Shown in pieces: positions 54,866 to 64,000 of a stretch of DNA of 64,000 nt. Position 1 is the stretch's first letter, and each line of letters begins with the position of its first letter. Position numbers and translations under genes: made by a program. Below the pieces are notes generated by a model. It was not told the DNA's origin. It saw only the letters and a list, made by a program, of their open reading frames with translations, and ran no database searches. The stretch is from Fusibacter tunisiensis (GTDB taxonomy: Bacteria > Bacillota > Clostridia > Peptostreptococcales > Acidaminobacteraceae): assembly GCF_016908355.1 (NCBI RefSeq), contig NZ_JAFBDT010000006.1:62001-126000 (forward strand), read 5' to 3'.

Positions 54866-55582
54866 TTATTCTTCCCAATTATGATACACATTTTGAACAT
54901 CATCATTATCTTCTAATAGGTCGATAAGTTTATTCATAAATTTTACATCTTCTTCATCACTGAGTTTGGTCATTGTTTGTGGCAAATATCTCAGTTCTGC
55001 CATGGAAAATTCATACCCTGCCTGAGATAATCCCTCTCTAACTTCAGCAAAATCTCCAATTTCAGTATAGATTTCATAGTGGTCATCTTCCACAGAAATA
55101 TCCTCTGCGCCAGCTTCTATCGCGGCCATCTCCACTGTTTCATCATCCATACCATCAATTTTATCAATTACCAGTACACCTTTATGATCAAACATAAAGC
55201 TCACACAACCATTGGTTCCTAAGTTCCCTTTTCCTTTAACAAAATAGCTTCTGACATCCGCCGCAGTACGGTTGGTATTATCCGTCAAACACTCCACTAA
55301 AACTGCCACACCGCCTGGTCCATAACCTTCATAGGTAAGCTCTGTAAAAATTGCACCATCTGATTCTCCTGCGCCTTTTTTTACAGCCCTATCTATATTA
55401 TCATTGGGCATATTTGCTGCTTTTGCCTTCTCAATGGCACTTTTCAATGCCGCATTATATTCCGGGTCAGCACCACCTTCACGTGCCGCTACCATAATAT
55501 AACGCCCTAATTTTGTAAATTCTTTTGCTTTTTTTGCATCTTGCTTTCCTTTTCGGTTTATAATCGTTCCTATTCTTCCCAC
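54866..55582 (-). CDS. YebC/PmpR family protein
   Basis: A 238-residue member of the YebC/TACO1 family, with [20 protein letters not shown] (here GTG-initiated) and [25 protein letters not shown]. Members have been described as transcriptional regulators and, more recently, as ribosome-associated factors easing translation of proline stretches. The GTG start at 55580-55582 is favoured by TAGGAGAGAAAATT; the ATG 42 bases upstream has no similarity to the family. Lies alone between the peroxidase and nadE genes. Confidence 0.92.
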   Translation of the reverse strand: MGRIGTIINRKGKQDAKKAKEFTKLGRYIMVAAREGGADPEYNAALKSAIEKAKAANMPNDNIDRAVKKGAGESDGAIFTELTYEGYGPGGVAVLVECLTDNTNRTAADVRSYFVKGKGNLGTNGCVSFMFDHKGVLVIDKIDGMDDETVEMAAIEAGAEDISVEDDHYEIYTEIGDFAEVREGLSQAGYEFSMAELRYLPQTMTKLSDEEDVKFMNKLIDLLEDNDDVQNVYHNWEE

Positions 55583-55650
55583 AATTTTCTCTCCTAAAAT
55601 AAATTTGCATAAAAATAATAGCACATCCGGTACAGAATTAAAAGACGTAA

Positions 55651-56397
55651 TTAATCAAATAAAGGGGGTGCTGGTGGCATCTGTCTTTTGTGTTCTGAAT
55701 TTTTATGCAATCGGTCAATAATCGATTGGTCCTTTTCAGGGATCACTTTTCCCGATAAAAAAGCATCTATTTTTTCATAAGTCGTTCCCATTTCATCTTC
55801 ATCTGTTTGGCCATCCCAAAGTCCTGCAGAAGGTTGTCTGTCCAGAATACTTTGAGGAACACCCAAAATTCTTGCCCATTCATATACCTCTGATTTTAAA
55901 AGGTTGGCTAAAGGCACCAAATCTACACCGCCATCACCATATTTGGTATAGTACCCTGTATGGATTTCAGCTTTATTATCTGTTCCTGCAACCAAGTAGC
56001 CTAAAGCGTTTGCAATACCATATAACGTAGACATTCTAAGCCGAGCTCTTAGATTAGCGTCTGCAAGTTTTCTAAATCCAACTTGTTTATCAGACAAAGC
56101 CTCTTCAATCTTACTAAATAACAACTCATGTGTCTCTGACAAATCAATGCGCATAGAGTCAATTCCACAAGTTTCAATTAAGGCTTGAGCATCTGCTTCA
56201 TCTTTAGGGTTACTTTTACACGGCAATATAACCCCAACACTGTTTTCAGGAAATGCTTTTTTTATTAAACAAGCCACTACTGCAGAATCAATCCCGCCTG
56301 AAACACCCACAAGAATACCCTTAGTTCCAGATTCTTTTACTATTTTTCGAATCCATTCAACGGTTAAATCAATTTTCTCGGTTTGTGATAAACTCAT
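55651..56397 (-). CDS. nadE: NH3-dependent NAD synthetase
   Basis: A 248-residue ammonia-dependent NAD synthetase lacking the glutaminase domain. PP-loop [13 protein letters not shown] near residue 33, then [21 protein letters not shown] near 125 and [19 protein letters not shown] near 157 are family motifs. It makes NAD from deamido-NAD, ATP and ammonia, the latter plentiful in an amino-acid fermenter. It is downstream of the CoA-binding protein gene, 21 bases apart. Confidence 0.95.
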   Translation of the reverse strand: MSLSQTEKIDLTVEWIRKIVKESGTKGILVGVSGGIDSAVVACLIKKAFPENSVGVILPCKSNPKDEADAQALIETCGIDSMRIDLSETHELLFSKIEEALSDKQVGFRKLADANLRARLRMSTLYGIANALGYLVAGTDNKAEIHTGYYTKYGDGGVDLVPLANLLKSEVYEWARILGVPQSILDRQPSAGLWDGQTDEDEMGTTYEKIDAFLSGKVIPEKDQSIIDRLHKNSEHKRQMPPAPPLFD

Positions 56398-56418
56398 TTC
56401 TGATGACCCTCTCTTTTT

Positions 56419-56814
56419 CTATTTTTTGTCTAATTCCACAAGTACGCAATTATAAAAAACTGTATTCAATCCAGCTGTTTCTGAAGCATCAATCAGTTCA
56501 GGTGTAAATGTCCCTGGTTGAAACCAGATATTCTCTATTTTCAGTGCAATAACATCTTCAAGGGCTCTTTTTGCACGTTCTGGCGCAACGACAATATTAA
56601 CACACTCTACTTTTTCAGGAAGATCAGCCAGCGTTTCATAACATGTATCGCCCTCGATTTCTTTGTACATCGGATTTACAGGATAAACTTCATATCCATG
56701 TGCCTTTAACTTTTTAAATATCTTGTTGCCAAATTTTTCTGTATTAGGCGTTGCACCCACAACTGCCCACTTTTTTTGTTTCAACATCATTTCAATTAAA
56801 GCTTCCATTTCCAT
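56419..56814 (-). CDS. CoA-binding domain protein
   Basis: A 131-residue single-domain Rossmann protein: WAVVGATPNTEKFGNKIFKK near 15-34 (CoA-binding motif), YPVNPMYKEIEGDTCYETLA, and ENIWFQPGTF near 95. Same family as YccU/HCP-like CoA-binding proteins; function unknown. Start after GGAGAATTCT. Likely co-transcribed with nadE and yigZ. Confidence 0.88.
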   Translation of the reverse strand: MEMEALIEMMLKQKKWAVVGATPNTEKFGNKIFKKLKAHGYEVYPVNPMYKEIEGDTCYETLADLPEKVECVNIVVAPERAKRALEDVIALKIENIWFQPGTFTPELIDASETAGLNTVFYNCVLVELDKK

Positions 56815-56832
56815 AGAATTCTCCTTTCCAAA

Positions 56833-57477
56833 TCATAGCAAGTCTTCACAAGGAATTGCTACATAAACAGGTTTCATAATTTCTAAAATACCTTTCCCCG
56901 ATGTCAACTCATTTATATGACTCTCTAGCGCAGGGGCATACAATGGGTCAACATACACTTCCAAACGAACCACATCTGAAAATTCTGTATCCTTTACAAT
57001 CACCTCTTTACATTCCATTAGCAAATTTTGAACTTTCCCGTGTGCATGGTAATCAAGTGTAATGAACACCTGTTCAAACTGTTTCTGAAAAATTAGACCA
57101 CACGTATTAAGCGCAATTTTCGCCGCATGGGTATACGCTCTCACAAGTCCGCCTGTGCCGAGTTTAATGCCTCCAAAATATCGGGTAATCACCATACAAA
57201 CATTTGTAATGCCCTCTTTTTTCAGCACGTCCAAGATTGGTACACCCGCCGTCCCAGAAGGCTCTCCATCATCTGAAAATCTCTGAATTTGAAAGTCATC
57301 TCCAATGATATAAACAGGTACATTGTGTGCAGCATTCCAATGTTTTTTCCGAATAAACTCAATAAATTCAAGTGCTTCATTTTCAGTTTCTACAGGTTTG
57401 GCATAGCCTATAAACCGAGACTTTGAAACGGTAAACTCAGCCTCACCGCTTTTGCCAATCGTTTTATAGTCTTTCAC
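56833..57477 (-). CDS. YigZ/IMPACT family protein
   Basis: A 214-residue protein of the YigZ family, with SRFIGYAKPVETENEALEFI, KHWNAAHNVPVYIIG, the FSDDGEPSGTAGVPIL motif near 70 and TRYFGGIKLGTGGLVRAYTHA near 100. Eukaryotic IMPACT relatives regulate GCN2; the bacterial role is unclear. It starts with GTG (57475-57477) after GAGGTGATATATC and lies six bases from the hflX stop. Confidence 0.92.
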   Translation of the reverse strand: MKDYKTIGKSGEAEFTVSKSRFIGYAKPVETENEALEFIEFIRKKHWNAAHNVPVYIIGDDFQIQRFSDDGEPSGTAGVPILDVLKKEGITNVCMVITRYFGGIKLGTGGLVRAYTHAAKIALNTCGLIFQKQFEQVFITLDYHAHGKVQNLLMECKEVIVKDTEFSDVVRLEVYVDPLYAPALESHINELTSGKGILEIMKPVYVAIPCEDLL

Positions 57478-57483
57478 GATATA

Positions 57484-58761
57484 TCACCTCAAGTAATTCC
57501 GAAACTTTTCAAAATCTTTAATCGCCAATTCAAGTTGAATCAAAGTTCCTTCTTCCAAATATTCTAGTTTTTCTGCTTGATATTCACGACATAAGTAAGA
57601 AACGATAGACCCTTCAGAATATGGTACTAAAAAAGTTGCTTTTATACGATCTTTAAAAATTTCCTTTGATAGTCTTTCTATCAAAAGGTTAAAATTCTCA
57701 CCCGTTTTTGCAGAAATTGCAAGAGCATTACCAAATGGTATAGTTTCTGATGACAACAAATCAATCTTATTATAGACCGAAATCATTGGAACGTCATCTG
57801 CTTTTAGCTCTTTTAAAACACTGTGCGTCACTTCCGATTGCATAGCGTAATGAGAATTAGAAGCATCAATAACATGAATTAACAAATCAGCTGAAAGTGC
57901 CTCCTCTAAAGTCGCTTTAAAAGCCTCAACTAGAGAATGAGGTAATTTGGAAACAAAACCAACCGTATCTGTGAGTATAAACTCTTTTTTATCATCCAAA
58001 ACAATTCGCCTGCTAAAAGTGTCCAGTGTAGCAAAAAGCATATTTTCTTCATATACCTGTTTGTCTTGATCTTCATTATGTGTGTATCTAAGCATCTGGT
58101 TTAAAACTGTCGACTTTCCTGAATTGGTATACCCCACAAGCGCTACTATTGGGATTTCCCTCTTCTCACGCAATTTTCTTTGAACATCCCGATTTTTGTC
58201 TGCTTCACGTATTTGTCGCCTAATTTCATCGATGCGCTCCTGAATCCGCCGCCTGTCAATTTCAAGTTTTTGCTCTCCAGGCCCTCTTGTACCTATACCG
58301 CCCCCAGTTCTTGACAACTCTCCCCTGAACCCAATCAGACGCGGCAAACGATAACGAAGTTGTGCCAATTCTACCTGTAATTTAGCAATTTTGGACGCTG
58401 CACGTTTGGCAAAAATATCTAAAATAAGTGCCGTTCGGTCAATAACTTTTACTTCAAGAATTGCTTCTAGATTCCGAATTTGAGCGCCAGAAAGTTCATC
58501 ATTAAAAACAACAAGATTTGCTTGTTTTAAGTCAATAGTTGCCTTAACTTCTTCTACCTTGCCTGTACCTATATAAGTTGCAACTTCGATTTTTTCTTTG
58601 TTTTGAATAATGGAATCAACCACCTGAGCATTTGCTGCGTAAACGAGTTCAGCCAGTTCCGCCATTGTCTCGTTAATATCGTATTCTCCTTTTAACCCTT
58701 GATGGAGGCCTACTAAAATTGCCTTTATTTCACTATTTTCTGATTCATACAAGTCAACCAC
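57484..58761 (-). CDS. hflX: GTPase HflX
   Basis: A 425-residue ribosome-associated GTPase that splits stalled 70S ribosomes. N-terminal HflX domain (YIGTGKVEEVKATIDLKQANLVVFNDELSGAQ), the GGIGTRGPGEQKLEIDRRRI glycine-rich linker, and the GTPase domain with G1 GYTNSGKST near 208, G3 DTVGFVSKLPH, and G4 NKID. It is the first gene of a likely hflX-yigZ-CoA-binding-nadE transcript with its own promoter. Confidence 0.95.
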   Translation of the reverse strand: MVDLYESENSEIKAILVGLHQGLKGEYDINETMAELAELVYAANAQVVDSIIQNKEKIEVATYIGTGKVEEVKATIDLKQANLVVFNDELSGAQIRNLEAILEVKVIDRTALILDIFAKRAASKIAKLQVELAQLRYRLPRLIGFRGELSRTGGGIGTRGPGEQKLEIDRRRIQERIDEIRRQIREADKNRDVQRKLREKREIPIVALVGYTNSGKSTVLNQMLRYTHNEDQDKQVYEENMLFATLDTFSRRIVLDDKKEFILTDTVGFVSKLPHSLVEAFKATLEEALSADLLIHVIDASNSHYAMQSEVTHSVLKELKADDVPMISVYNKIDLLSSETIPFGNALAISAKTGENFNLLIERLSKEIFKDRIKATFLVPYSEGSIVSYLCREYQAEKLEYLEEGTLIQLELAIKDFEKFRNYLR

Positions 58762-58778
58762 CTACTTTTCTAGTTGCT

Positions 58779-58784
58779 ATTATA
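58779..58784 (-). promoter_or_regulatory. -10 box of the hflX promoter
   Basis: Minus-strand TATAAT at 58779-58784, with TTGGCT 18 bases upstream as a possible -35. It is 18 bases before the hflX ATG, so the start site would be very close to the gene. Confidence 0.5.
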
Positions 58785-58880
58785 CTATAAATGCTGACTT
58801 ACAGCCAATTCATTTTGTGAACATCATGTTACAATATAATTATATCGTTTATTTTAGGCACTTAATTAAGGGAAATATGA

Positions 58881-58886
58881 TATAAT
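58881..58886 (+). promoter_or_regulatory. -10 box of the penicillin-binding-protein promoter
   Basis: Plus-strand TGATATAAT, an extended -10 with TATAAT at 58881-58886, 34 bases before the ATG of the PBP gene. No good -35 is seen. Confidence 0.5.
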
Positions 58887-58919
58887 TATTTAGCATTTAT
58901 TGCTATAGGAGGTTAATTA

Positions 58920-61900
58920 ATGGATCGTAAAAAACCGATAACTACACAAAAAAAACCGGTTTCTTCAACAAAAAAAACAAAGAAAAAGAAACGTAATAAA
59001 TCTAAAAAAGGCTTGGTCAACACATTTAAGATTCTTTTGATTTTCTTTATCATAGCAGGGCTCTTAAGCGTTGGTGGCGTCTACTTTTATATATCTGCTG
59101 TTTTGGAAGACATCCCACCTATTAATCCGGCTACAATTGATCAACGGCTTACAGAAAACTCCATCATTGTTGATTCCAAAGGCCAAGTGCTTGAACAAAT
59201 CCATATGGATGGACTCAGGACAGTCATAAGTTTTGATGAAATGAGTCCTGATCTTATCAATGCTTTTGTAGCGCTTGAAGACAAAACCTTTTGGACGCAC
59301 AATGGGTTCAATATCATACGTCTTTTCGGTGCTGTTAAAGACACACTCACGACTGGAAAAAGACTTGGTGGAACAAGCACCATAACCCAACAACTTGCTC
59401 GTAATATTTATTTATATGAAATTCGCGATGAGCGGGATATCAGTCGAAAAATCAAAGAAGCCTACTACGCAATTGAACTTGAAAAACATTTGGATAAAGA
59501 ACAAATTATAGAAGCCTACCTTAATTTCATCGCTCTTGGTGCCAATACCAATGGCGTGGAAGCTGCTTCCCAGACTTACTTCAGTAAAAGTGCCAGTGAA
59601 CTAAACTATATTGAAGGTGCTTTACTTGCAGGTATTGCAAAGGGACCCGGTATTTATTCACCTATGATTACAAAAGCAAAAGAAGATGTAGAAGCAGACG
59701 ATTATATCTTAGACGATTCAGATCCTTATTGGACAAGAGTCTACAATCCAAGAACTGAAGACCGCTACTACACTGCCATCTATCTCATGCGTGAAAATGA
59801 CTACATTACAAATGAAGAGTATGAACATGCTAATACAATAGATCTTAAAACAGTCCTTAAACCCAATTTCTCTTTAGACTCAGAAATCTCCTCTTTTTTC
59901 GCGGATATGGTTAAGGATGAAGTTAGAGCAGATCTAATGGAACTTTATGGCTACTCAAAAGATGAAGCATTAAACCTATTAATGACCGGTGGCCTTGTCA
60001 TTGAGTCTACAATTGACTTTGATATGCAAAAAACATTGGAGAGTCATTACGCACTTGAAGATTTTACCGAGTACTATGGCGAATCAACTGCATCAGCTGT
60101 TAAAGCCTTCCAAAGGGACAATGATCTTAAAGTGGATGGTGTATCAGGCCAAAACACTTTGGCAAAAATCAATGAACTTTCCCAAATGGATATGAGTGTC
60201 TTCACCCAAAGGAGTTACGCTAAAGGGGCTAACAGTGAAGAGGTTGTTCACCTAAAAAAAGCTCTTTTTGAGCTCGGTTATTTAATTACAAATGAAAACT
60301 TTCCTAAAATAACTGCAACTTTAGATTCAAAAGGGAACATCGTCTCTGAAGAAACAAACAAAATTAGAGTCTATAAACAAAGTAACATGATTGATGAAGA
60401 CGGCAACCTTGTCCTACCCGAATCAGACTACCGATTTGACGATGCGGGCAATTTAGTTTTGGTTAAAGACCGGATGTTAAGCTTCTACCCCAAATATGAG
60501 AACGATGCCCTCAGCCGCATCCAAGTGGTCTTAAAAGAAACCTATACCCACACCGAATCAGATGAGGCAGACTTACGAAGTGGTAAGCATAACCTTTCAG
60601 ATTTGTACATCTACTCTGGGCATGATCTCTTAATAGACGATGCCTATAAATCATTTGATGAAAATGGCAATGTTGTGGTCAACAAATCGTTCTTAACTGA
60701 AAAGACGGATTTTTATCAAAAAAATACAGAGGGTGACTTGGTGATCCCGCCAAACTATTTTGTAATGGCATCTCGAGGCGTTATTCAACCTCAATCCGCT
60801 ATGGTTATTTTGGATTATCGAACTGGCGAACTAAAAGCTATAGCCGGCGGGCGCGACATACTCGGACAAAAAATGTATAACCGTGCCCTCAATCCAAGGC
60901 AACCAGGATCTGCAATTAAGCCTTTAGCTGTTTATACACCAGCGATTGATTCCGGCAGATTCACAGCTGCAAGTGTTTTTGATGACCGCCCAAGTTATTT
61001 GTCAGGCGACCCTGAGTTAAGATGGCCAGTAAACTGGTATGAAAATTATTCGTCCTACAATAAGTATTGGGGGCTTGTAAATTTAAGAGAATCCATGCAA
61101 TGGTCTATAAACGTCACAGCGGCAAAACTATCCATCGCGTTGGGAACAGATGTAAGTGCTGATTATCTTGAACGTTTTGGCGTTACGTCCCTTGTTAAAG
61201 ATGGTCCAGTAAATGATATGAACACAGCTGCAATGGCTCTTGGTGGTATGACGAGGGGAATTTCAGCACTTGAACTCACCAGTGCATATGGCGCAATCGC
61301 AAACCAAGGCGTCCGCAATGATGTAATCACTTACAAAAATGTGCGCAATCGAAATGGTGAGATTATATTAGAAAATAGAAGCAATAAAACAATTGTAGTA
61401 GACGAAAACGTGGCCTATATTGTACAAGATATGATGAAAACAGGTATTGAACAAGGTGGCGGATCAACCTCTGCGCGTCTTTCACCTGGTAATGACATTA
61501 TTCCCGTATCTGGAAAAACCGGTACAACATCAAGTAATATTGATGCTTGGTTTGTTGGATACACACCTTACTATGTTGGTGGAATCTGGTTTGGAAACGA
61601 TTTAAATATCCCACTTGATCAAGGGTCAAGAGTTGCTGCGAAATTCTGGCAAGTGGTTATGTCTGAAATTCATGCGGACTTTGAACCCAAAGCATTTGAA
61701 GAACCTTCTGGAATTGAACGTGCTCAGGTTGATCGCATTTCTGGTAAACTGCCTACTGAACTTTCCTACTTGGATCCACGAAATACCGTCTATACAGAAA
61801 TATTTTTAAGAGGTACCGTTCCTACTGAAGAAGATGATGTTCACGTTATGGCAGATGTCTGCACAGAGAGTGGTTTGTTGGCTGGCGAATTCTGCCCAAC

Positions 61901-62354
61901 AACAAGTGTTGAATCAAAACTTTTTGTAAAACGTCCTGAACCCTATATTCCAGCAGACCATAATAATATCGCCATAAAAGATATGGAATATGACCTTCCA
62001 ATTGAAACATGTGATCTACACACAGCGGAAAATTATGTTCCTGAACCATCTGATCCCGAATACTACATTGGTATAAAGCCAACTGTAATGCTCGCAAATG
62101 GGTCACTTTATGTTCAAAGGCCATATCCAATTCTACTCACTAATGGCCAAGAAATTATATTGCCACCAGGTTCAAAAATTCTAGAAAATAATGATATCCT
62201 CTTACCAGATGGCTCTATCATTCCAAGTTACAATATTAAGGAAATTCCAAATTATTCAACAGAAGAACTGGATATTCTAAATCCTATAATTGAACCTGAA
62301 CCTACTACAGAAACCACTACAGAACCAGATTCTGACCCTGATCCACTACCTTAA
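58920..62354 (+). CDS. Class A penicillin-binding protein with inserted peptidoglycan-binding region
   Basis: A 1144-residue bifunctional cell-wall synthase. A basic cytoplasmic tail (1-30), one membrane helix (about 34-60), a GT51 glycosyltransferase domain with catalytic Glu120 (FVALEDKTFW) and GGTSTITQQLARNIYL, then a transpeptidase with SAIK at 664-667, SIN at 729-731 and KTGT at 866-869. Between them, from about residue 375 to 620, an insertion holds peptidoglycan-binding-like segments (STASAVKAFQRDNDLKVDG near 385-405 and SEEVVHLKKALFELGYL near 437-455) and a linker. The C-terminal region after 920 includes a tail ending in Glu/Pro/Thr repeats. Much longer than usual PBP1A (about 700-900). 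Single gene with a GGAGG site. Confidence 0.92.
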   Translation: MDRKKPITTQKKPVSSTKKTKKKKRNKSKKGLVNTFKILLIFFIIAGLLSVGGVYFYISAVLEDIPPINPATIDQRLTENSIIVDSKGQVLEQIHMDGLRTVISFDEMSPDLINAFVALEDKTFWTHNGFNIIRLFGAVKDTLTTGKRLGGTSTITQQLARNIYLYEIRDERDISRKIKEAYYAIELEKHLDKEQIIEAYLNFIALGANTNGVEAASQTYFSKSASELNYIEGALLAGIAKGPGIYSPMITKAKEDVEADDYILDDSDPYWTRVYNPRTEDRYYTAIYLMRENDYITNEEYEHANTIDLKTVLKPNFSLDSEISSFFADMVKDEVRADLMELYGYSKDEALNLLMTGGLVIESTIDFDMQKTLESHYALEDFTEYYGESTASAVKAFQRDNDLKVDGVSGQNTLAKINELSQMDMSVFTQRSYAKGANSEEVVHLKKALFELGYLITNENFPKITATLDSKGNIVSEETNKIRVYKQSNMIDEDGNLVLPESDYRFDDAGNLVLVKDRMLSFYPKYENDALSRIQVVLKETYTHTESDEADLRSGKHNLSDLYIYSGHDLLIDDAYKSFDENGNVVVNKSFLTEKTDFYQKNTEGDLVIPPNYFVMASRGVIQPQSAMVILDYRTGELKAIAGGRDILGQKMYNRALNPRQPGSAIKPLAVYTPAIDSGRFTAASVFDDRPSYLSGDPELRWPVNWYENYSSYNKYWGLVNLRESMQWSINVTAAKLSIALGTDVSADYLERFGVTSLVKDGPVNDMNTAAMALGGMTRGISALELTSAYGAIANQGVRNDVITYKNVRNRNGEIILENRSNKTIVVDENVAYIVQDMMKTGIEQGGGSTSARLSPGNDIIPVSGKTGTTSSNIDAWFVGYTPYYVGGIWFGNDLNIPLDQGSRVAAKFWQVVMSEIHADFEPKAFEEPSGIERAQVDRISGKLPTELSYLDPRNTVYTEIFLRGTVPTEEDDVHVMADVCTESGLLAGEFCPTTSVESKLFVKRPEPYIPADHNNIAIKDMEYDLPIETCDLHTAENYVPEPSDPEYYIGIKPTVMLANGSLYVQRPYPILLTNGQEIILPPGSKILENNDILLPDGSIIPSYNIKEIPNYSTEELDILNPIIEPEPTTETTTEPDSDPDPLP

Positions 62355-62355
62355 C

Positions 62356-62400
62356 AAAAAGCCCGCCTTTCCAATTCAAACTTTGGAAAGACGGGCTTTT
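62356..62400. terminator. Bidirectional terminator between the PBP and thiI genes
   Basis: Arms AAAAAGCCCGCCTTTCCA and TGGAAAGACGGGCTTTT (about 62356-62373, 62384-62400; one A-C mismatch) with T-tracts on both strands, between the convergent PBP and thiI genes. Confidence 0.9.
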
Positions 62401-62410
62401 AATATATCTC

Positions 62411-63598
62411 TTATCTTGTTAAAACTTCACCTTCTGATATAATAATCATTTCTTTACGTGCCAGCGCTTCTTCTATCAAACCTTCACGATCTACCAACTC
62501 AAGTGATGCACTAATTTTGTCCACTCTTGGTTTTGTAACAACACGATCTGGCAAGAAAACAGTACAACAATCTTCATATGGCAAAATCGACGTTTCAAAC
62601 GTATCGATTTTTTTTGCAACGTCAATTATTTCAACCTTGTCATAAGCTATAAGAGGCCGTAAAACTGGAATATCAACATTTGTATTGGTCACGGTAAGAC
62701 CTTCCATAGTTTGACTTGCAACCTGCCCTAAATTTTCACCCGTAATTAAACACTTGCCGCCAACTTCTTCTGCAACACGCTGAGCCAATTGCATCATAAA
62801 AACACGAGATAATATCGTCATTTCTTCTGAAGGACAGTTTTCATTAATGGATTTTTGAATCTCTAAAATATTGATGCTGTGGATTTTAAGGGTCCTCGTA
62901 TAATGTGTCAAACGTCTTCCCAAATCAATCACTTTTTCCAGAGCACGTTCACTGGTAAATGGATATGAATGAAAATGAACTGCTTCAAGTTCCATCCCTC
63001 TTCGTGCCATTAAGTACCCTGCTACAGGGCTGTCTATGCCACCTGAAAGCAACAAAATTCCCTTGCCAGCACTTCCATAAGGCATGCCACCAAGACCTGC
63101 ATATCTTTTAGAGAACATGTAGGTCCAATTTCTGATTTCTAGCGTCAATAAAATATCTGGGTTATGAACATCTACAGCCATCTCTGGAATAGACTGATTG
63201 ATATATCCCCCCACTCGCTTATTTATTTCAGGAGACGTCATTGGAAATCCTTTATTGCTTCGTTTCGTTTCAATTTTGAAAGTTTTTGCCCCTTCTTCAA
63301 GTCTCAGGCGTTCCACTTCTTGACGCGCTCTTTCTTCCATAATTTCTATGTCATTTTCAACTCGAATGGCAGGACTAACCGATACCACGCCAAAAACATT
63401 TGTAACAGCTTGAATAACCAACTCCAAATCTTCTGAATCACATTCCACATACACACGACCAAATTGATCAATTACCTTTACATCATTAAACTGCACAACT
63501 GCTTTTTTAATGTTTTTATAAAATTTTTTCTGAAACACTCTTATATTCTTGCCTTTTAAAGCAATTTCACCATAACGTACTAAAATCAAATCCCGCAT
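62411..63598 (-). CDS. thiI: tRNA 4-thiouridine sulfurtransferase ThiI
   Basis: A 395-residue enzyme making 4-thiouridine in tRNA and passing sulfur to thiazole synthesis. An N-terminal ferredoxin-like domain and THUMP (residues about 60-165) precede the PP-loop ATPase with LLSGGIDSPVAGYLMARRGM near 180, and the typical CLITGENLGQVASQTMEGL near 280. The C-terminal rhodanese domain of Escherichia coli ThiI is missing, as usual in Firmicutes; the cysteine desulfurase encoded directly upstream supplies persulfide. The ATG at 63598 is chosen for its spacing to AGGAG; the ATG one codon earlier is also possible. It overlaps the desulfurase stop. Confidence 0.95.
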   Translation of the reverse strand: MRDLILVRYGEIALKGKNIRVFQKKFYKNIKKAVVQFNDVKVIDQFGRVYVECDSEDLELVIQAVTNVFGVVSVSPAIRVENDIEIMEERARQEVERLRLEEGAKTFKIETKRSNKGFPMTSPEINKRVGGYINQSIPEMAVDVHNPDILLTLEIRNWTYMFSKRYAGLGGMPYGSAGKGILLLSGGIDSPVAGYLMARRGMELEAVHFHSYPFTSERALEKVIDLGRRLTHYTRTLKIHSINILEIQKSINENCPSEEMTILSRVFMMQLAQRVAEEVGGKCLITGENLGQVASQTMEGLTVTNTNVDIPVLRPLIAYDKVEIIDVAKKIDTFETSILPYEDCCTVFLPDRVVTKPRVDKISASLELVDREGLIEEALARKEMIIISEGEVLTR

Positions 63599-64000
63599 CA
63601 TGTTCTCCTCATAATTTTTCTTAGTTTCTCAGCAATCTCCAACATTTTATGTGCAACACTTTCAGCACTTTCAATATCAGTATCATTACCATAACTTATT
63701 CGAATCGCACTATCAATTTGGGCATCAGTTAACCCAATGGCCTTTAAAACATGAGATCCCGTCTTTTTTTTCGATGAACATGCTGATCCAGAAGACACAT
63801 AAATGCCTTCCATTTCCAAACTATGAAGCATGACTTCACTTTTCACACCCAGAAATGACACATTTAAAATATGCGGTGCGCCTTGTTTCGAATTAATGAT
63901 ACAATCTCCATCTTTTAAAAATATAGTTTCCAGTTTTGATTGAATTTCAGCTAAATGCGTTAAAGAACTTTTTCGTTTGGCATAAGCCAGTTCACTGGCA
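63598..64000 (-). CDS. Cysteine desulfurase, 3' part (runs off window)
   Basis: The last 133 codons of a NifS/IscS-type PLP enzyme. Visible: SELAYAKRKSSLTHLAEIQS, GAPHILNVSFLGVKSEVMLH, and the active-site loop GIYVSSGSACSSKKKTGSHV with its persulfide Cys; it ends IRISYGNDTDIESAE and a short tail. The N-terminal part with the PLP lysine lies beyond the right edge. The gene overlaps thiI by the ATGA of stop and start, the common NifS-ThiI pair in Firmicutes for tRNA thiolation. Confidence 0.93.
   Translation of the reverse strand, partial: ASELAYAKRKSSLTHLAEIQSKLETIFLKDGDCIINSKQGAPHILNVSFLGVKSEVMLHSLEMEGIYVSSGSACSSKKKTGSHVLKAIGLTDAQIDSAIRISYGNDTDIESAESVAHKMLEIAEKLRKIMRRT

Overview
The window reads as chromosome from a low-GC, anaerobic Firmicute of the class Clostridia that lives by Stickland-type amino-acid fermentation. 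The evidence is a glycine reductase operon with two in-frame UGA (selenocysteine) codons, an ornithine-degradation operon, a SCIFF peptide with its radical SAM maturase, the HemZ radical SAM protein, methionine gamma-lyase and class-typical gene order (ruvAB-queA-tgt-yajC-scfAB-secDF-recJ-apt-relA-dtd). A relative of Peptostreptococcales/Acidaminobacter-like bacteria is plausible, but the species cannot be fixed from sequence alone. Nearly everything from 1 to 36 kb, and most of the rest, is on the minus strand.

Layout: 1-3.1 kb, end of an ornithine-oxidation operon (ord-ortA-ortB-oraS) with a consensus sigma-54 promoter and three palindromic upstream sites; 3.1-3.8 kb, a decayed EAL-domain gene; 3.9-5.3 kb, a sigma-54 enhancer-binding protein that is the obvious candidate regulator of that operon; 5.3-26 kb, a long housekeeping block (RseC-like, aspS, hemZ, MBL hydrolase, dtd, relA/spoT, apt, recJ, lapA-like, secF, secD, gamma carbonic anhydrase, scfB, scfA, yajC, tgt, queA, SpoIID-like, ruvB, ruvA); 26-30 kb, a PspC-domain gene with an apparent homopolymer frameshift and a heterodimeric ABC exporter; 30.2-30.5 kb, a tiny free-standing peptide gene with its own promoter and terminator; 30.5-37.3 kb, a methylthioadenosine-salvage operon (fliB-plsC-mtaD-mtnA-mtnP-aldolase-megL); 37.5-44.1 kb, a nitroreductase, a Cache-GGDEF cyclase paired with an orphan solute-binding protein, a NatAB-like ABC-2 exporter and a DUF5320 gene under a strong promoter with flanking operator-like repeats; 44.2-51.1 kb, the glycine reductase operon grdX-trxA-grdE-grdA-grdB-grdC-grdD behind a single-aptamer glycine riboswitch with an intrinsic terminator; 51.2-64 kb, accessory and housekeeping genes (CofE-like ligase, truncated BASS-family transporter, OFA-type MFS carrier, zinc-ribbon protein, glutathione peroxidase with a palindromic operator, yebC, nadE, CoA-binding protein, yigZ, hflX, a penicillin-binding protein with an inserted peptidoglycan-binding region, thiI and the end of a cysteine desulfurase).

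The metabolic theme is reductive and oxidative use of amino acids: ornithine is oxidised through 2,4-diaminopentanoate and 2-amino-4-oxopentanoate, glycine is reduced to acetyl phosphate by the selenoenzyme glycine reductase, and methionine/SAM by-products are split by MegL and by an MTA route that ends in an aldolase instead of the classical dioxygenase pathway. Control is unusually readable: sigma-54 plus UAS for ornithine, a glycine riboswitch for glycine reductase, and palindromic operators on the peroxidase and DUF5320 promoters. No rRNA, tRNA, CRISPR array, insertion sequence or prophage was recognised. Many gene starts were placed at an ATG/GTG/TTG preceded by a clear GGAGG-type ribosome binding site, which is often downstream of the longest possible ORF start.
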